Shown here: positions 41,518-53,135 of the stretch, one piece after another
Position numbering within the stretch: position 1 is the stretch's first letter
Layout: each line of letters opens with the position of its first letter
NCBI RefSeq assembly: GCF_035222275.1
Contig: NC_085886.1
Location: 310,001-374,000 of the forward strand
Origin: Podospora bellae-mahoneyi
Taxonomy: Eukaryota > Ascomycota > Sordariomycetes > Sordariales > Podosporaceae
Reading direction: 5' to 3'
DNA: 64,000 nt
Notes under the pieces: model-generated
The model's input: only the letters and a program-made list of their open reading frames with translations
The model's database searches: none
What the model was told of the DNA's origin: nothing
Translations under genes and position numbers: made by a program

Positions 41518-42604
41518 TTTGAAATTTGGTTGTTTTGTTTGAGTGTGGTAGAGTAGACTCGAGCGTGACTGTGACTGCAAGACTAGATGCTGGTGATGGT
41601 GATGAGGAAGTAAATTGGACCAAAACTGAAGTCATTCAACTCCTTTTATACCTATTTACTCGCATACAATTCAACATGTTGACCTCTCCTGACATAAACA
41701 TGATCTGACATAAGACCCTTCCAGGATTCCCCGGATGGCCACAGCCGAATACATGCTATGCGAAGCATCTCCAAGCCGCAACACGAGAATCATAGTTTCA
41801 TTGGGGCTTGGTCCGCAGCTCATCCGGCATAGTTGGAGCCACGGTGAAGAGTTATAGTGGGTAAGCAGATGCTGCGACGTTACTTCGGGTCCTTCGTATT
41901 CCCTCAACTCAGTCGCTCACCTGACCGCTCGGTGAATTCGTATCCTTCTTTTCTTGTGCCACCTCATCTCTGGGTCCTCTATGATTTGGTGGCTATTTAC
42001 AGCCCTGAACTAACTGCATAGAATCCTTCGCCGTTGTCAAAGTGTTACGAGAAAAAGCCTCTGCTATTGACATGATTGTTTTGTTTCCGGTACTGCTGCA
42101 GAAAAACAAAAGTCCGAGCGTTATTCCCGAGTAGGCCGGGCTGAGGACGTAAAAGGTGGATGACAGGTGAAGATCAGTTCAAGAACGAGCATCGGCTATG
42201 CCCGGATGGGCCGGAGAGGCATCTACTGACGATTCGAACTATGTAATGGCTCCACAGGGTCAAACTGCCGGGAGCTGAATATCAAGCTTGGCCTTGAACT
42301 TCAATCCTTTTCAACTTTTGAATATTACTGACCATCTGACAGTCCTTGTATCATATTTGTGCTTTGAATACACTATTATACAAGTTTTCGTTCTTGTTGC
42401 TTCATAACTCGTCAAGGCTGCTCAAAGTGTTCCCCCATCGCAGCCATTACCCCAGACGGGCCAGCTCCTCGCTTGGCCCTATTACTCTCCTCCAAATAAT
42501 CCGCCAACGCTTTCCAGGATACAATGTTATCAGGCTTGTGTTCCATCATTCAGATGCCAAGCGTGCGAGACAAAAACACACAAACAAAAGCCAGTGCTCA
42601 ACCA
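41518..42604. other. intergenic, nothing recognised
   Basis: About 1.1 kb with the promoter of the small secreted protein gene and the 3' region of the next gene. A GTGATGGTGATG run occurs near 41593. No supported ORF. Confidence 0.55.
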
Positions 42605-42894
42605 TCAGGGCTTACTGCTTGGTTGTCCCAGCGAACTTTTGCCCGTCTCTGTCTGCCCAGTATGCGCAGTGTTGTTGAACTGTATATCGGTTCCGCCAAC
42701 CATGCTTGGCTGATGGGCTTGGGCGGGGTATGTGGTGTTGAGAGCATGGTGCTTCTTCTCGGGAGCCGCTATACGAAGGGTCCAGGTCAGTCACTGAAGA
42801 ACCACGAAAAAGAAACAAGGAATGACATACGCTCTTCCTTGATCATCGTCGCCTTCTCGAATCCCTTGCGCATTGTGTTCTTGACTTTGTCCAT
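42605..42894 (-). CDS. 75-residue basic/polar protein, two exons
   Basis: Exon 1 is 42894-42831 (MDKVKNTMRKGFEKATMIKEE) and exon 2 is 42768-42605. The 62-nt intron runs from GTATGT to TATAG, phase 1. Joining them gives PAPEKKHHALNTTYPAQAHQ, MVGGTDIQFNNTAHTGQTET and SLGQPSSKP before TGA. An earlier CAG acceptor leads to a worse frame. The ATG context (CACAATGG) is good. The protein is small and hydrophilic, with an amphipathic N-terminal helix and a disordered tail, and has no signal peptide. I know no family. The case for a gene rests on the canonical intron and coherent composition. It shares upstream DNA with nothing obvious; its 5' side faces the 3' end of the HAUS3-like gene about 0.28 kb away. 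Confidence 0.6.
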
Positions 42895-43172
42895 TGTGAT
42901 GAAGGTTTTCCGTTGTGTGTCGTTGTTATGTTTTTTGTAAAGATGAACTGTAGTTTTGTCGAGGACAAGTCGATCTATACACAGGACCTACTCTGGATTT
43001 TAAGTTCTGTCGTTCAGCTGGACTGATGCAATCATCGTCATGTCATCATCGTCTCGACTTCACGATGGTGCCAAGATCCAAACGCTTGGCTGATATCATC
43101 AAAACCCAACGATCAGATGAAGTGGGGCATTCCGACGGCAGATCTCAGGGGCAGTGCACCCGTAGAGAAACC

Positions 43173-44993
43173 TCACGCACCCCAGCGAGCGATGAGCTCA
43201 TCTTTCTTTGCGCTTCTGGCCCTGAGTTTGGCCATGCTGTTGTTGAGCCCTTCCTTCTCTTGGCGAATCTTTTCCAGTTCCTGAGAGAGCACATCGATCG
43301 AGCTCTCGATCTCGGGGTCAACCAGTCGAACATGTCCAAAGGGGCTCTCCGCCAGGATCGAGTCACGAATGAGTTGGATGGCAACTTTTCCATCAGCAAT
43401 CTGTCTGGTGGCCGTGTAATCAAACGATTCTTGTACGTTCTTGGCAATATCCTCAGTCTTGCTGCGCCTTTCGGCGAGAATACTGGCCAACTCCCTTGCT
43501 CGAGCTGGGAAGTCAGGTGTCCCCTCTTCCTCGTGGGGTAAACTGATAGCAAGCGATCGCAATATCTCGTCCAGTGGCGACTCTTCCATAGCACCGCCCA
43601 TCCCAGAAGAGCGTCGCGCATGTCTGGGCCGAGGACGAACGGGAGAATCCATCACACCGCGTTGACTAACGGTCGGACGACGTGAACACGGTGTTGCGAG
43701 TGCAACCTTGGTGGCAACCTCTGACTGGGCTATCTCGAGGAGAGAATCGGCCGCGAGTTGGTAAGCCTTGAACGCCTCTAGGCGTGCGCTTAAATCTTGC
43801 ACATGATCGAGGAGGTAATCGAGACAGTCGTGAACCTAACCCGCGGTTAGCCCGAGGACCCCTACTGCTGTGTCCAAGCCACCCACATATCCAGTTGCCT
43901 GTTTCGACTTTGCTTGCTCCTGGCCAGTCTTGGCCTCCACCTTCTTCAGCGCCGGCTCGAGAAACTGCTGCTCGACAGACATCTGTGCAACAGGCAGGAT
44001 CTCGGAGTAGAGGGATTCGACCTCCTCCTGCAGGGAAGAGACTTCTCCAGGTGAGACTCGGCTGCTGGACCCTGAATTCTTCTCCTCCAAGGTCTCAAGA
44101 TAGATACGATCGAGTCTCGTCCGGACGCCCTCCACAGTACACTTGATCAGCCTGCCCTCGCGTGAGTCCCTGAATCGAGAAGGAAAACAATGGGGTATAA
44201 GGGTCCGCACCTCGCACATGTTTCACGCAGCATGACGACATGATTTTGCTCTTCAGGGTCTTTTGTATCCAGTTCCCATCCCAGTTTCTGGAGGCTTGCC
44301 AGGAGCTTATCGTCTGAGCGGAACAGGGTGTCGACGGTTTGCTGGATGGCCGGGCCGGCCCCTGTGGTTTGCTGTTCCAACTCGAGAAGTTGAGAATCCA
44401 GGGACTGAGACAGCTCTTCAACCTGAACACCTTGTTATTACCAAGCTCGCAAGGGTCGAGATAGGAGGGGACGTGTGTGTTTCTGAACGCACAGCCAGAG
44501 TAAGATCCCTACGTTGGGACTCATATTTTCGGTCCTGCTCCGACTCAAACACCCGTCTTTCCTGGCGAGTCTGACGATCCGCAGCCACGAGGCGGTCAAG
44601 GGCCTCACGCTGCTGCTTCAGGGTCTCGGTCTGCTTGGTGATGGCTTGGGTAGACCTGTCCAGCTGTTCGATGGCGTCTCTGACATTCTCATCCGTGAGC
44701 CCCTGAACAGCAGCCAGATCCGAGGATGATGCCAGCTTGTCGACAATGCCGGCCTTCTCCAGTGCAGCATATCTCGTAAAGGGTTAGTATGAGAGGGAAT
44801 ATACAAGGACGACGACGATGACCTACTGGGCAAACTCGTCCGGGGTGAGGAGAGTGTCCGGGGTGAGATGGGATGTTGCCCACTGCACAAACTGGTTGCC
44901 CGTGGATGAGCCGTTGAAGGCGGCCCTCACCGCCGCTGCATCGAATGACGCGTCGTACGCCCTCAGCAATTTGACGAGAAATTCAGGGTCCAT
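43173..44993 (-). CDS. coiled-coil protein resembling augmin subunit HAUS3, five exons
   Basis: Exons are 44993-44827, 44772-44493, 44422-44211, 44151-43887 and 43835-43173. Introns are 51-70 nt and all phases agree; the total is about 528 residues. The N terminus (MDPEFLVKLLRAYDASFDAA, then QFVQWATSHLTPDTLLTPDE and FAQYAALEKAGIV) follows the HAUS3 pattern of a small domain before long coiled coils. Helical coiled-coil segments run through most of the rest (RETLKQQREALDRLVAADRQ-like, EEVESLYSEILPVAQMSVEQ, LSQELEKIRQEKEGLNNSMA), with a basic Ser/Arg insert near residue 390. HAUS3 is part of augmin, which recruits gamma-tubulin to existing spindle microtubules. The match is by motif layout from memory, so another spindle or kinetochore coiled-coil protein is possible. 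Confidence 0.75.
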
Positions 44994-47900
44994 CGGGACA
45001 GGGATGGGTTCGCGGGCAGAGAGACACAGCAGCAGCTCAAAGCAAAATCCTGCATCCACGAGTCGAATCGTGGTGATATGTGGCGTTCTGGTGTTTCTGT
45101 TGATTTTACAGCGCATCCCCTTCTGTTGTTTTTGGGCCCTCACACCCCTAACCCCGCTCCAATGTGGCCTGTGCACCACTGCCCTGCACACGCCAAGGTT
45201 CGGGGAAGGCTTCCGCTCCAGCATCTCCTCCTCATGGCCGGTCATGGGTGTTCCCCAGATTTCAGATCTTATCTCAACGACAGCTCAACTCATGCCTTAT
45301 GCCTCCTACCTCCCTTTTCATCTCTTACGCCCGTAGCCTTCTGGATGGCATTTCTATCTCCAACAGCATAAAGCACACACAACACACACCATGAAATATT
45401 TGACTGCGGTGTGCCGAAATTGACCAGCGAGCGCGCGACGGCCAGCCACTTTCTTGCCCAACATGACTGAACGAGTCCCTGCATATCTCTCCCTCGGTGA
45501 CCCATGCGGAGAATATGGATGATACCTGTCCAGACCGTGCTTGACGCCGCCCACCTTCTCTCAACCGCCCGGTCTACCCTCGATCCCCCCGATCGCCTTC
45601 CAAGGTTCCCAGCCGCCGGTGACACACGCTCTCTGCCAACATTTCCATGGCTGGCGGCCCCTCCCCCCAAACCGGGGCCTGGAATGGCCCTGTCAACCGG
45701 CCTTCTCGAAGAATCGCAGAGGACCTTCTCCAGTTTGGCAAATCTAACCGAGAAAGCGGAATCCCGGTCGACCGGCCTTTGCCAGTCCGATTTTCTCTCG
45801 TTCTCTGATCGGAAAGGGCGATCTAAGGGAAGAGGATGTTTCCTTCCATCGAAAGTCAATGATCCGGCCTTCGAGAATCGTCACTGCCCTGATACGTGTT
45901 CGTGTCCACACCCGAAACTGGGACGGGGGAAACAAAAAGCAGCGGGTGCGCCTGCCCATTCTCGACCGCGGGCATCATTCGGAGCTTTCGTCGTGAGGCT
46001 TATTCGGAAGACGTAGACTCGGACCCGACCTGTCCAGCGGGCTAATCACGGCGGTTTTTGCACCAGAACTGGTCGCAGCAGCGTGATGCACAGCGTGTTG
46101 ATTGGGCTAGCTCATGCGTGCTCGACAGGAGCGTCAGCCTTGTGGTGATGCCAACACAGCGAGTCCCAGGCTCTCTCTTCCCCTTTCTTGTCGCGATCCA
46201 GTCGTACAGCATGGCGCGACTGCAGTGGTTGCAACGAAAATGGACACGCTTGACGCTCAAAGGCCGACCGACAGCAGCATGCGCCCAGGATGTCGCCGAT
46301 CGTGGGGAACAGCCATCTCGCAGCCCGAACTAAGCTGCCGTTGGAGGATGAAAATAGGAAGCAGGAAGACGCTCAGCTATTCAGGGCCTCGACCACGGTT
46401 TTCAAAGACGATCGTCTGAATTAGCTTCTCCGCGCAGCACAAGCACAAGCCGTTGTGGACAGGAGACGTACGACGGCTGGACCACCTTCTCCGATGTCCC
46501 TCGCCATTACATCCATCTTCCCCACGAGCCAACCCAATCGCACCAGCACCAGTACACGACACAGACCACGGAGACCACCCAACGTACCAAGCACACCACA
46601 CCAACCACCCGGGCACCGCACGCTCCCCTCTACTTTTACGATGCGCATGCGTTGTACCTGCTGTGCTCTCAGTGAAAATATCGCTGATTATCACGCTTGG
46701 GCCAGAGGGCGGCTCGAGCCGCAGGAAACCGTTGTTTCGGGGCGGAAAGGTGCAGATTTACCGCCACATCCCCGAGCTCATACTACTTCATGACTGGACT
46801 GCTCTTGATGCTTTCGTTTGAGGCCCAAAAAAAGATACGACGTCTTGGCTTCTCGGTTTGTCATGGTGTCCCGATTGGGCTTCAGTGGACGCTTTGTTGA
46901 CAGCCCCCTGGTTCGCACCCTCTACGCCGCAGCCACCACGGAAGCATCCGGACGCTGGCGCTTGTCAGATCTGACATGGCTCCTGTCTCTAGCCTAACGC
47001 AGCCCTGAGGATGATAGCTTGATTGCTTGCTGTCGTTTGGATGACTGGCAGCCACACCGGCATCTTGTTTGCGGGGCGTTGCAGTGGCTTGATATCCATG
47101 TATCGGGTAGCCTATGCGGCTTCGGCCCCCCTTCCCGGGCTCTGTGAGAGGGGCCTCCTGTCCGTCATTTTCATGACATGACAGTCAAGACAAGACCCCT
47201 CGCTTGGATGCGTGTTGGGGCGGTACGTGGCTGCGAGCAGGGGTGCGTGGGTTGCTGGACTGAGCCTCGGGTGTGTGTGTGTGTGTGTATGCCTGCGTGT
47301 GAGAGAGTAACAGTTCTGTAGGCACTAACTCGTTATGTGCCTGCTCCCAGTTGAGTTATGCCAGGGTCCTTACGCACCCCGGCCGTGTAAAACGAGAACG
47401 TCACCCCTCGAGCCAACCGTTCGGTGCTGGGATGGCGATATTGCAATAGGGCCTGGTTCCCGGCGGCACAGAACTCCTGCCGTTCCGGTTGCTTGGAGAC
47501 TCAAAGCACAAACACTCGATCTCCCAAGATGTTCCCGGCTTCCCAGATACCCTTTGTGTGCCGCTTCTGTTTGATGACCCAAGCATGCAGGCCATCGCGG
47601 GCTGTACAGGTAGAGGGAAGAAAGGGACTCCAGGAGATGAGTAGCCTACACCGACAAGTTGACGTGTCGTCCTATTACATCACCTACCACCAACCGCCAT
47701 GCTGTGAAGCCCAGCCGGCAAACACACCACGGCACCACCACGGCCACCACGGCCTGGGCGTCGTGTCTATTTTTTCGATCTCTGGGTTGGATGTGGATGA
47801 ACTGGGGAGAAAGTTCCGGTGGCACTGGGCCACAAGCCTGCTCGAGTATCGAATCACAGTCGAAGCATACCGAATACTCCTGATCAGCAAGAGCACAGCG

Positions 47901-48517
47901 TTTGGTTGCGGGGCAGCACCCTCCCCCTCTCTTTTTGTCTCCTTTTTGTGCCCAGTCCTCGGTGGCTCTCGGGTGCGGGCGGAAGCAAGGAAAGGGTGAC
48001 CTTTACCTCCGGCCGGGCGAAAGCTTGGGAGTAAACTTTTGCTTCCCAACCGACCCCTTGACCGCTTCGCTTCCCACAGCGCCAGACTGGGCACAAGGAA
48101 CAAGGTCAAACTCCACTCCATGCCATGACTGATACTGATTCGCATTTCCACATGGGCGCCGGGGAATACAAACGCGAGGCCGGCTGCAGTGTGTGTCCCA
48201 GACACCACGAGGTTCTGACAAAAAGCAGACTTGCCAATGCAGTCCCCTTTAAGTGCGACTATCGCCATCCTCTTTTCTCGTCTGCTGCTCCCGTCTCTAC
48301 CGTCTTCTCGGATATCCTTCACGGCCGGTCTTGTCTCACTGCTTTGGCATATGTACGGCTTTGTGTGAGAAGCAAACACTACTGTCACTACTGTTGTCCT
48401 ATCCTCTGATCCCGAAGAAAGTCGTTTCGGCCTTCTCTTGGTTTCTTCTTGATACTACACTAGTCCTCTCGGATCCGAGCACCGCTACCGTGGTGCTGGG
48501 TCTCGCTACATACTGCA
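44994..48517. other. 3.5 kb gene-poor region
   Basis: The divergent upstream region of the HAUS3-like gene (minus) and the LrgB-like gene (plus). Many frames up to about 230 residues exist on both strands, but all look like GC-rich non-coding shadows. A (GT)n run lies at about 47269-47288. An unrecognised non-coding transcript could be here; nothing in the sequence shows it. Confidence 0.5.
47269..47288 (+). repeat. (GT)n microsatellite
   Basis: About ten GT units in the gene-poor upstream region of the LrgB-like gene. Confidence 0.9.
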
Positions 48518-50370
48518 ATGGCTTCACAGGCAACCGTTCCAACCCCTCTCGCATCTACTTCCACAGTCATGGACACCGACTCAGGCCGGTTACTTGTATC
48601 GCCACCCCAGAACTCCGAAACGGCACCCCCACGGCGGTATCAGGAGCTATTATCCCGAGTTATGGATGGTGGGATTGCTGTTGGGATTGCGGTGGTGGCT
48701 CAGTTGTTGATGGCTGGAATCCAGGGGGTGTTGAACGTCAACAGCAACAAGGTCGAATTTCCTCCATCAGTTGTAGCAATGGCGGCTATCTTTGGGCTGT
48801 TTTGTGCGTGCGGGTGTATCTTCCCAGGTGCAGAGGACTTTTACCGGAACCACCTCAAGAGACCGGTAAGACTTGTTTTCGTTGACAGTTGAGTGGAGGT
48901 ATGCCACAACACGAGGCTAACAAGCGATCACAAGGCCGACCTCCTCAACCGGCACATGTCTATTGGTTTCACGATTCCATTTCTTATGATCTGCAAGGGC
49001 TCGCTCACAGATGTCTGGGTTATTGGGCCGATTATTGGTTGCTTTGGTAGGACGTCCTTCCCCATGAAAAGAGGCCGGGAAGACTGACCAGCCTAGTCCT
49101 CACTGGCCTTTTCAACACAGTTTTGTCCTATGTGCTAGCTCTTCCACTTCAATGCCTCATGGTGCGGTGGGACTCTGGCAGCTGGTCTTCGTCAGACATC
49201 GAAAAGGGGTCACCAACAACTGAAAAAGAGAGACAGAACCCCAAACTTCGTTCACCAGTCAAATCAGTATGCGATTCCATGGACACAGAGGACTTTTCTT
49301 TGGGTGTCACCCCGCCTGAATCGATGACCCCTGATTCCAAAGCCTCGCCAACTCACCCTGTATCGTTTTCAACATCAGCTAAACTCTGGTGTCTTGCAAA
49401 CCCAATGCTCCTTCTCATGTGGACCTTAACTCTCACCATTGGCCTACCTCTCCGCGTCTGCCTTGCTCTCGATACACCACTATCCACCTTACTGCTATTC
49501 GCCCTTTGGCTTTCAACTTTAGCCATTCAGTCATCGCTCAAAACCTCCCCTTACCTCCGCCCATTCGCCCGCACACTCCTCTCAGGCCTCTTCAACGCCG
49601 TCCTCTGGACCTCCCTCACAATGGCAGCCTACCTCCTCCTCGACGGCCACCTCTCCTCCCGCCCCCTCCAAGCCATGCTCACAACCCTCGAAAGCCACAA
49701 CCCTTTCTCCAGCGCGCTCCTCAACAGCTTTTCTGTCCCCCTCACAGCAGGGGACGTCGCCCTCTCCATCCTCAACGCCGGCCTCGTATCCTGGGGCCTC
49801 AAACTCTACGAATACCGCCTCCAGCTCTTGTCTCGCGCAGGACTAACAGTCTTTACCGTCTCATCCCTCATCGCCCTAGGTAACGTCTCCTGCGGCCCCC
49901 TCCTCGCCCACACAATGGGCGTCGCCCCCCAAGGCCGCGCCCTCGCCTTCGCCGCACGGAGCGTGACCCTCGCGCTAGGCAACCCCGTGCTGGACACCCT
50001 ATCAGCAGACAAGTCCCTCAACGCAGCAATGGTGGTCATAAGCGGGATCGTCTATCAAATGTCGCTCGGGCTTGGTGTCGGCCGGTTTTTGGAAAAGCAT
50101 CTTGTCAACATTGGGGGCCGCGATGATCACACCAAGGATACCACCACCACCACCACCACCACCAAAGGGGAAAACGACCCCCGAACCGTCGCGGCAGGCG
50201 TAGCAGTGGGCATCAACGCTGCAGCAATGGGGACTGCCTATCTCTACGAGACGAAAAGCGAGGCGGCGCCGTATTCGGCCCTGTCGATGATGGCGCTGGG
50301 GATCATGACGGTGGTATTTTCGACGATTGGGCCGCTGGTGTCGTGGGTGTTGGGGAGTGTGGGTGCCTAG
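48518..50370 (+). CDS. LrgB-like multi-pass membrane protein, three exons
   Basis: Exons are 48518-48865, 48935-49046 and 49097-50370, giving about 577 residues. The introns (GTAAGA...CACAAG and GTAGGA...CCTAG) keep phase and join KRP-ADLLNRHMSIGFTIPFL and GCF-VLTGLFNTVLSYVLAL. The N-terminal half has LrgA-like helices (MDGGIAVGIAVVAQLLMAGI, SVVAMAAIFGLFCACGCIFP). The C-terminal half has the LrgB signature (ARSVTLALGNPVL, VAVGINAAAMGTAYLYE, YSALSMMALGIMTVVFSTIG). So this is an LrgA-LrgB fusion, as in plastid PLGG1. Plant PLGG1 carries glycolate/glycerate, and bacterial Lrg proteins affect murein hydrolase and pyruvate transport. The fungal substrate is unknown. A hydrophilic loop (SSDIEKGSPTTEKERQNPK) separates the halves, and a poly-Thr run (50141-50164) interrupts the LrgB part. 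Confidence 0.85.
50141..50164 (+). repeat. (ACC)n microsatellite (poly-Thr)
   Basis: Eight ACC codons in a hydrophilic loop of the LrgB-like protein; in frame. Confidence 0.9.
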
Positions 50371-51192
50371 ATTCAACAACACACAAACTTCTTTTTTGGG
50401 GGTCAACAAACATGTTTGGACATCATTCCGGGCACTCAGGACCTTTTGGAGAGATGAAAATTATGGGAGGGAATAATACTACTACATCACCAAAACAACC
50501 GAAAACAAAGTGGGCTAAAGTTGCTTCAAGGCTCCTGGAGAGCAACCAACAACTTACGAGACCAAAGAGGGATGTACGAAACATGTCATGAAGTGGACGT
50601 TTCATTTTTTCTAAGGGGAATCTGCGGGGCGGCGTTGGCTATATTATACCCATTGTGCAGTTTCTAGATTGGAACGGTTTCAGAGCTCCGACTCCCGTTT
50701 TGAGGTCTTTTGCTTTTTTTTTTCTTTTTTTCTGTCTTTTTGATGACAGCATTGGCGACGGAGTTTATCATCATGATGAATTGTTTATGTATTTGGTAAT
50801 CGGGAAGTGATAGCAATCAAGTAAGCCAGAAAAGGAGGTTATTGTACCTGCTTCTGGTTATTGGATGATGATCTCTTTGACTTGAAAGTTGCCTGCGTGT
50901 GATCATAGTAAACTGTGGCGCATGTCTAGTTGGCGTGGCACCTAGCCAGGCTGCCAACGGCTAAAGCAGTCGATAGGATAGAAGGTAGAGTTGGAACAAA
51001 TTTAGTCTGGCAGACTTGGCAAACAATCATGACACTCGCAGACCGGGGCAGGGCATTTTGCAGAGAACAATGCTGATCTATTGTCGACCCGATGTCCTCT
51101 GTTGACTACTGAGACTGGACCTCAGATACCCTATCATCCTGTAATTGATGCCTTTCACCCAATTCTTTTTCGATCCATACACGTTCCCATCT
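50371..51192. other. intergenic, convergent 3' region
   Basis: Between the 3' ends of the LrgB-like gene (plus) and the Pin1 gene (minus). A T-rich run is at about 50710-50740. No supported gene. Confidence 0.6.
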
Positions 51193-51940
51193 CTACTCAA
51201 GTCTATGCATCCCATCTCCGTTAGCATTCATCCAAAACAAAACAAAACAAAGGTCACCAAGATAAAGCTCACCTCTCAATCAAGTGCAACCCACTCGCCG
51301 TGTCAACCACCCCCGAGATCTCTCCCTTCTGCAGCGCAAAAGCAGCATCCTCAAATTCCTTCTGCATGTCCCCGCGTCCGAAATAACCCAGGTCGCCCCT
51401 CTTGCGCGCCGAGCTACAGTCTGATTCCGACAGGGCCAACTCCCCCAAGGTGATCTCCCCACTCTTGATCCTCTGCTCGTGTGCCTTGATAATCGACATG
51501 GCTTCCTCCTTGGACCGGGTGATTTCGGCCTGTTGCGACAGCCAATGGTCAGCTTACAGTCCTCCTTCAAGAGATGGTCAAAAATGACAGTAAACATACC
51601 TCCTTCCAGCTGGACGCCCGGCGACTATCCCTGTGCTTGACCAGCAAATGCGCCGCCCTGATCTTGCCGGACTGGGCGTCGCCGGTTGGAAGAGGCGCCT
51701 TGGCCGAGTGGTAAGTCGCCATGTACACCTTGAGCTTCTCGGGGTCGGTGCCGGCGGGGGGTTCCCACCTCGAGGTGCGGTCCACAGAGTTGAAGTAGTA
51801 GGGCAGGTTCTTGGAGTTGGAGTGACGGACCTCCCAGTGAGGGGGGAGGCCGGTTTCTTGCTGGTTCTGGGGCAGGATGCAGGGTTAGTTACATGATATA
51901 GTAAGCTCGAGATATTGACATTGAGACATACGCCGTTCAT
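51193..51940 (-). CDS. ESS1: Pin1/Ess1-type WW-parvulin peptidyl-prolyl isomerase, four exons
   Basis: Exons are 51940-51932 (9 nt), 51866-51600, 51529-51270 and 51202-51193 (10 nt), giving 181 residues, the usual length. The tiny end exons are needed: the first gives MNG before NQQETGLPPHWEVRHSNSKN, and the last turns SGLHLIER into the family ending ERLE. All three introns have GTATGT/GTGAGC donors, and the last has a TGCTAAC branch site. The WW domain has its two Trp (HWEVR, SRWEPP). The parvulin domain has the active-site Cys in SESDCSSARKRGDLG, followed by FGRGDMQKEFEDAAFAL. The basic patch HLLVKHRDSRR binds phosphate. Pin1 enzymes isomerise phospho-Ser/Thr-Pro bonds, including in the RNA polymerase II CTD, in the nucleus. 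Confidence 0.95.
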
Positions 51941-53135
51941 GATGATTGATTGTTGGTCAAGGATGGACAGAAAACAACAAATGGCTACTACTTTGTTGTT
52001 GTTTGTTGTTGGAGAATGGACAACAAGGCTACGACGTGATGAAACGCTGGCTGGGTTGAACTGGTGGGACTTGGTGCCGTGGAGGGGCAACGGGTTGTGG
52101 ACCCTTTTTAAATGGTGGGATTGGAGTTGGTATGTATCTAGACAAATACCTACCGAGGTAACCAAACGAAAAGCAGTTCCTAAAAAGCAGAGAAGAACAT
52201 GACGTGCTGCAGACGGGAAGGTTGGAATAGGTCGTCGAGGGTTGCACTGAGAGGGGTCAAGTGTGCAATGGAAACCTTTGGATGGATTGCGGAGTGCAGC
52301 GGGAGACCACCCCGCTCCTGCTTGGCGCTGTTGTCTCCTGCCGGAGTACCTCACAGGGCAAGCCCCGCCCCGGGGGGTCTTCAGCTGGACGACTGAGAGT
52401 CTGAGACCATCCCGTCCATCCCGTCACCTGTCTTCCTCTTGTCCCAAGGTGTGCCACTCACTCTATGTACCGGGGATCACGAGGGACCCCATCTGATGCT
52501 GATGGATGCGACGTGACGCATGTTAACTGTACCCTACATATCCGTACTCCGTATCCATCAGGCATTCAGCCAAGGCCTCAGACAGTAAGATTCTCTAGTT
52601 CCAGGTAGGTTGTCAGTGCCTGAATAAGCCAAGTGGGGCGTCCTGGTTGGCTGCTGACCTCAGGCAGCCGGAAAGAGGCAAGGCGCGTGTGTTCCCAACT
52701 GTTGCTCTTGGTGGCGCGCCGCCCACAATGCACTGTGCCTGCGTTTCGCGCCTTTGACCACAAGATTTCGTCCACTCAAGATATCCATAGAAAAAAGCAT
52801 TCATCTTCAACTCGCTCCGCATTCCACCACAAGACATTTCCACTCGACTTCAAATAATTTTCTGCACCAGGTAAAATTCACTTTACTTTCTGCATCTTCT
52901 GTGGAACTCACCTGGCGACACGTGTTTGGACCATCTAGCAGCCTGTTCTCGCCTCCTCAAAACTAAAAAAGACCAACCGCAACTCTTTTACCACCAAACA
53001 CCACCTTACACAATCCAACCACATCACTTCCAGGTTTCCGCTGCCCGAAAAAGTTTCAGAGCCTGCACCACCGCCTGCTACCACCAGAAACCATCATAAC
53101 ACCACACAACACACTCCTCAGCCACGACATCAGCA
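51941..53135. promoter_or_regulatory. divergent upstream region of ESS1 and the RPB9-like gene
   Basis: About 1.2 kb between the starts of the Pin1/Ess1 gene (minus) and the RPB9-like gene (plus). It must hold both promoters. A T/G-rich run (TTTGTTGTTGTTTGTTG) is near 51991-52010. No ORF here looks coding. Confidence 0.45.

Noticed and set aside
42220-42300. GTTCGAATC on the minus strand, like a tRNA T loop
   Set aside because: No matching A box or cloverleaf upstream.
47684-48388. 234-residue minus frame upstream of the LrgB-like gene
   Set aside because: No motif; several other frames overlap it, as expected for GC-rich non-coding DNA.
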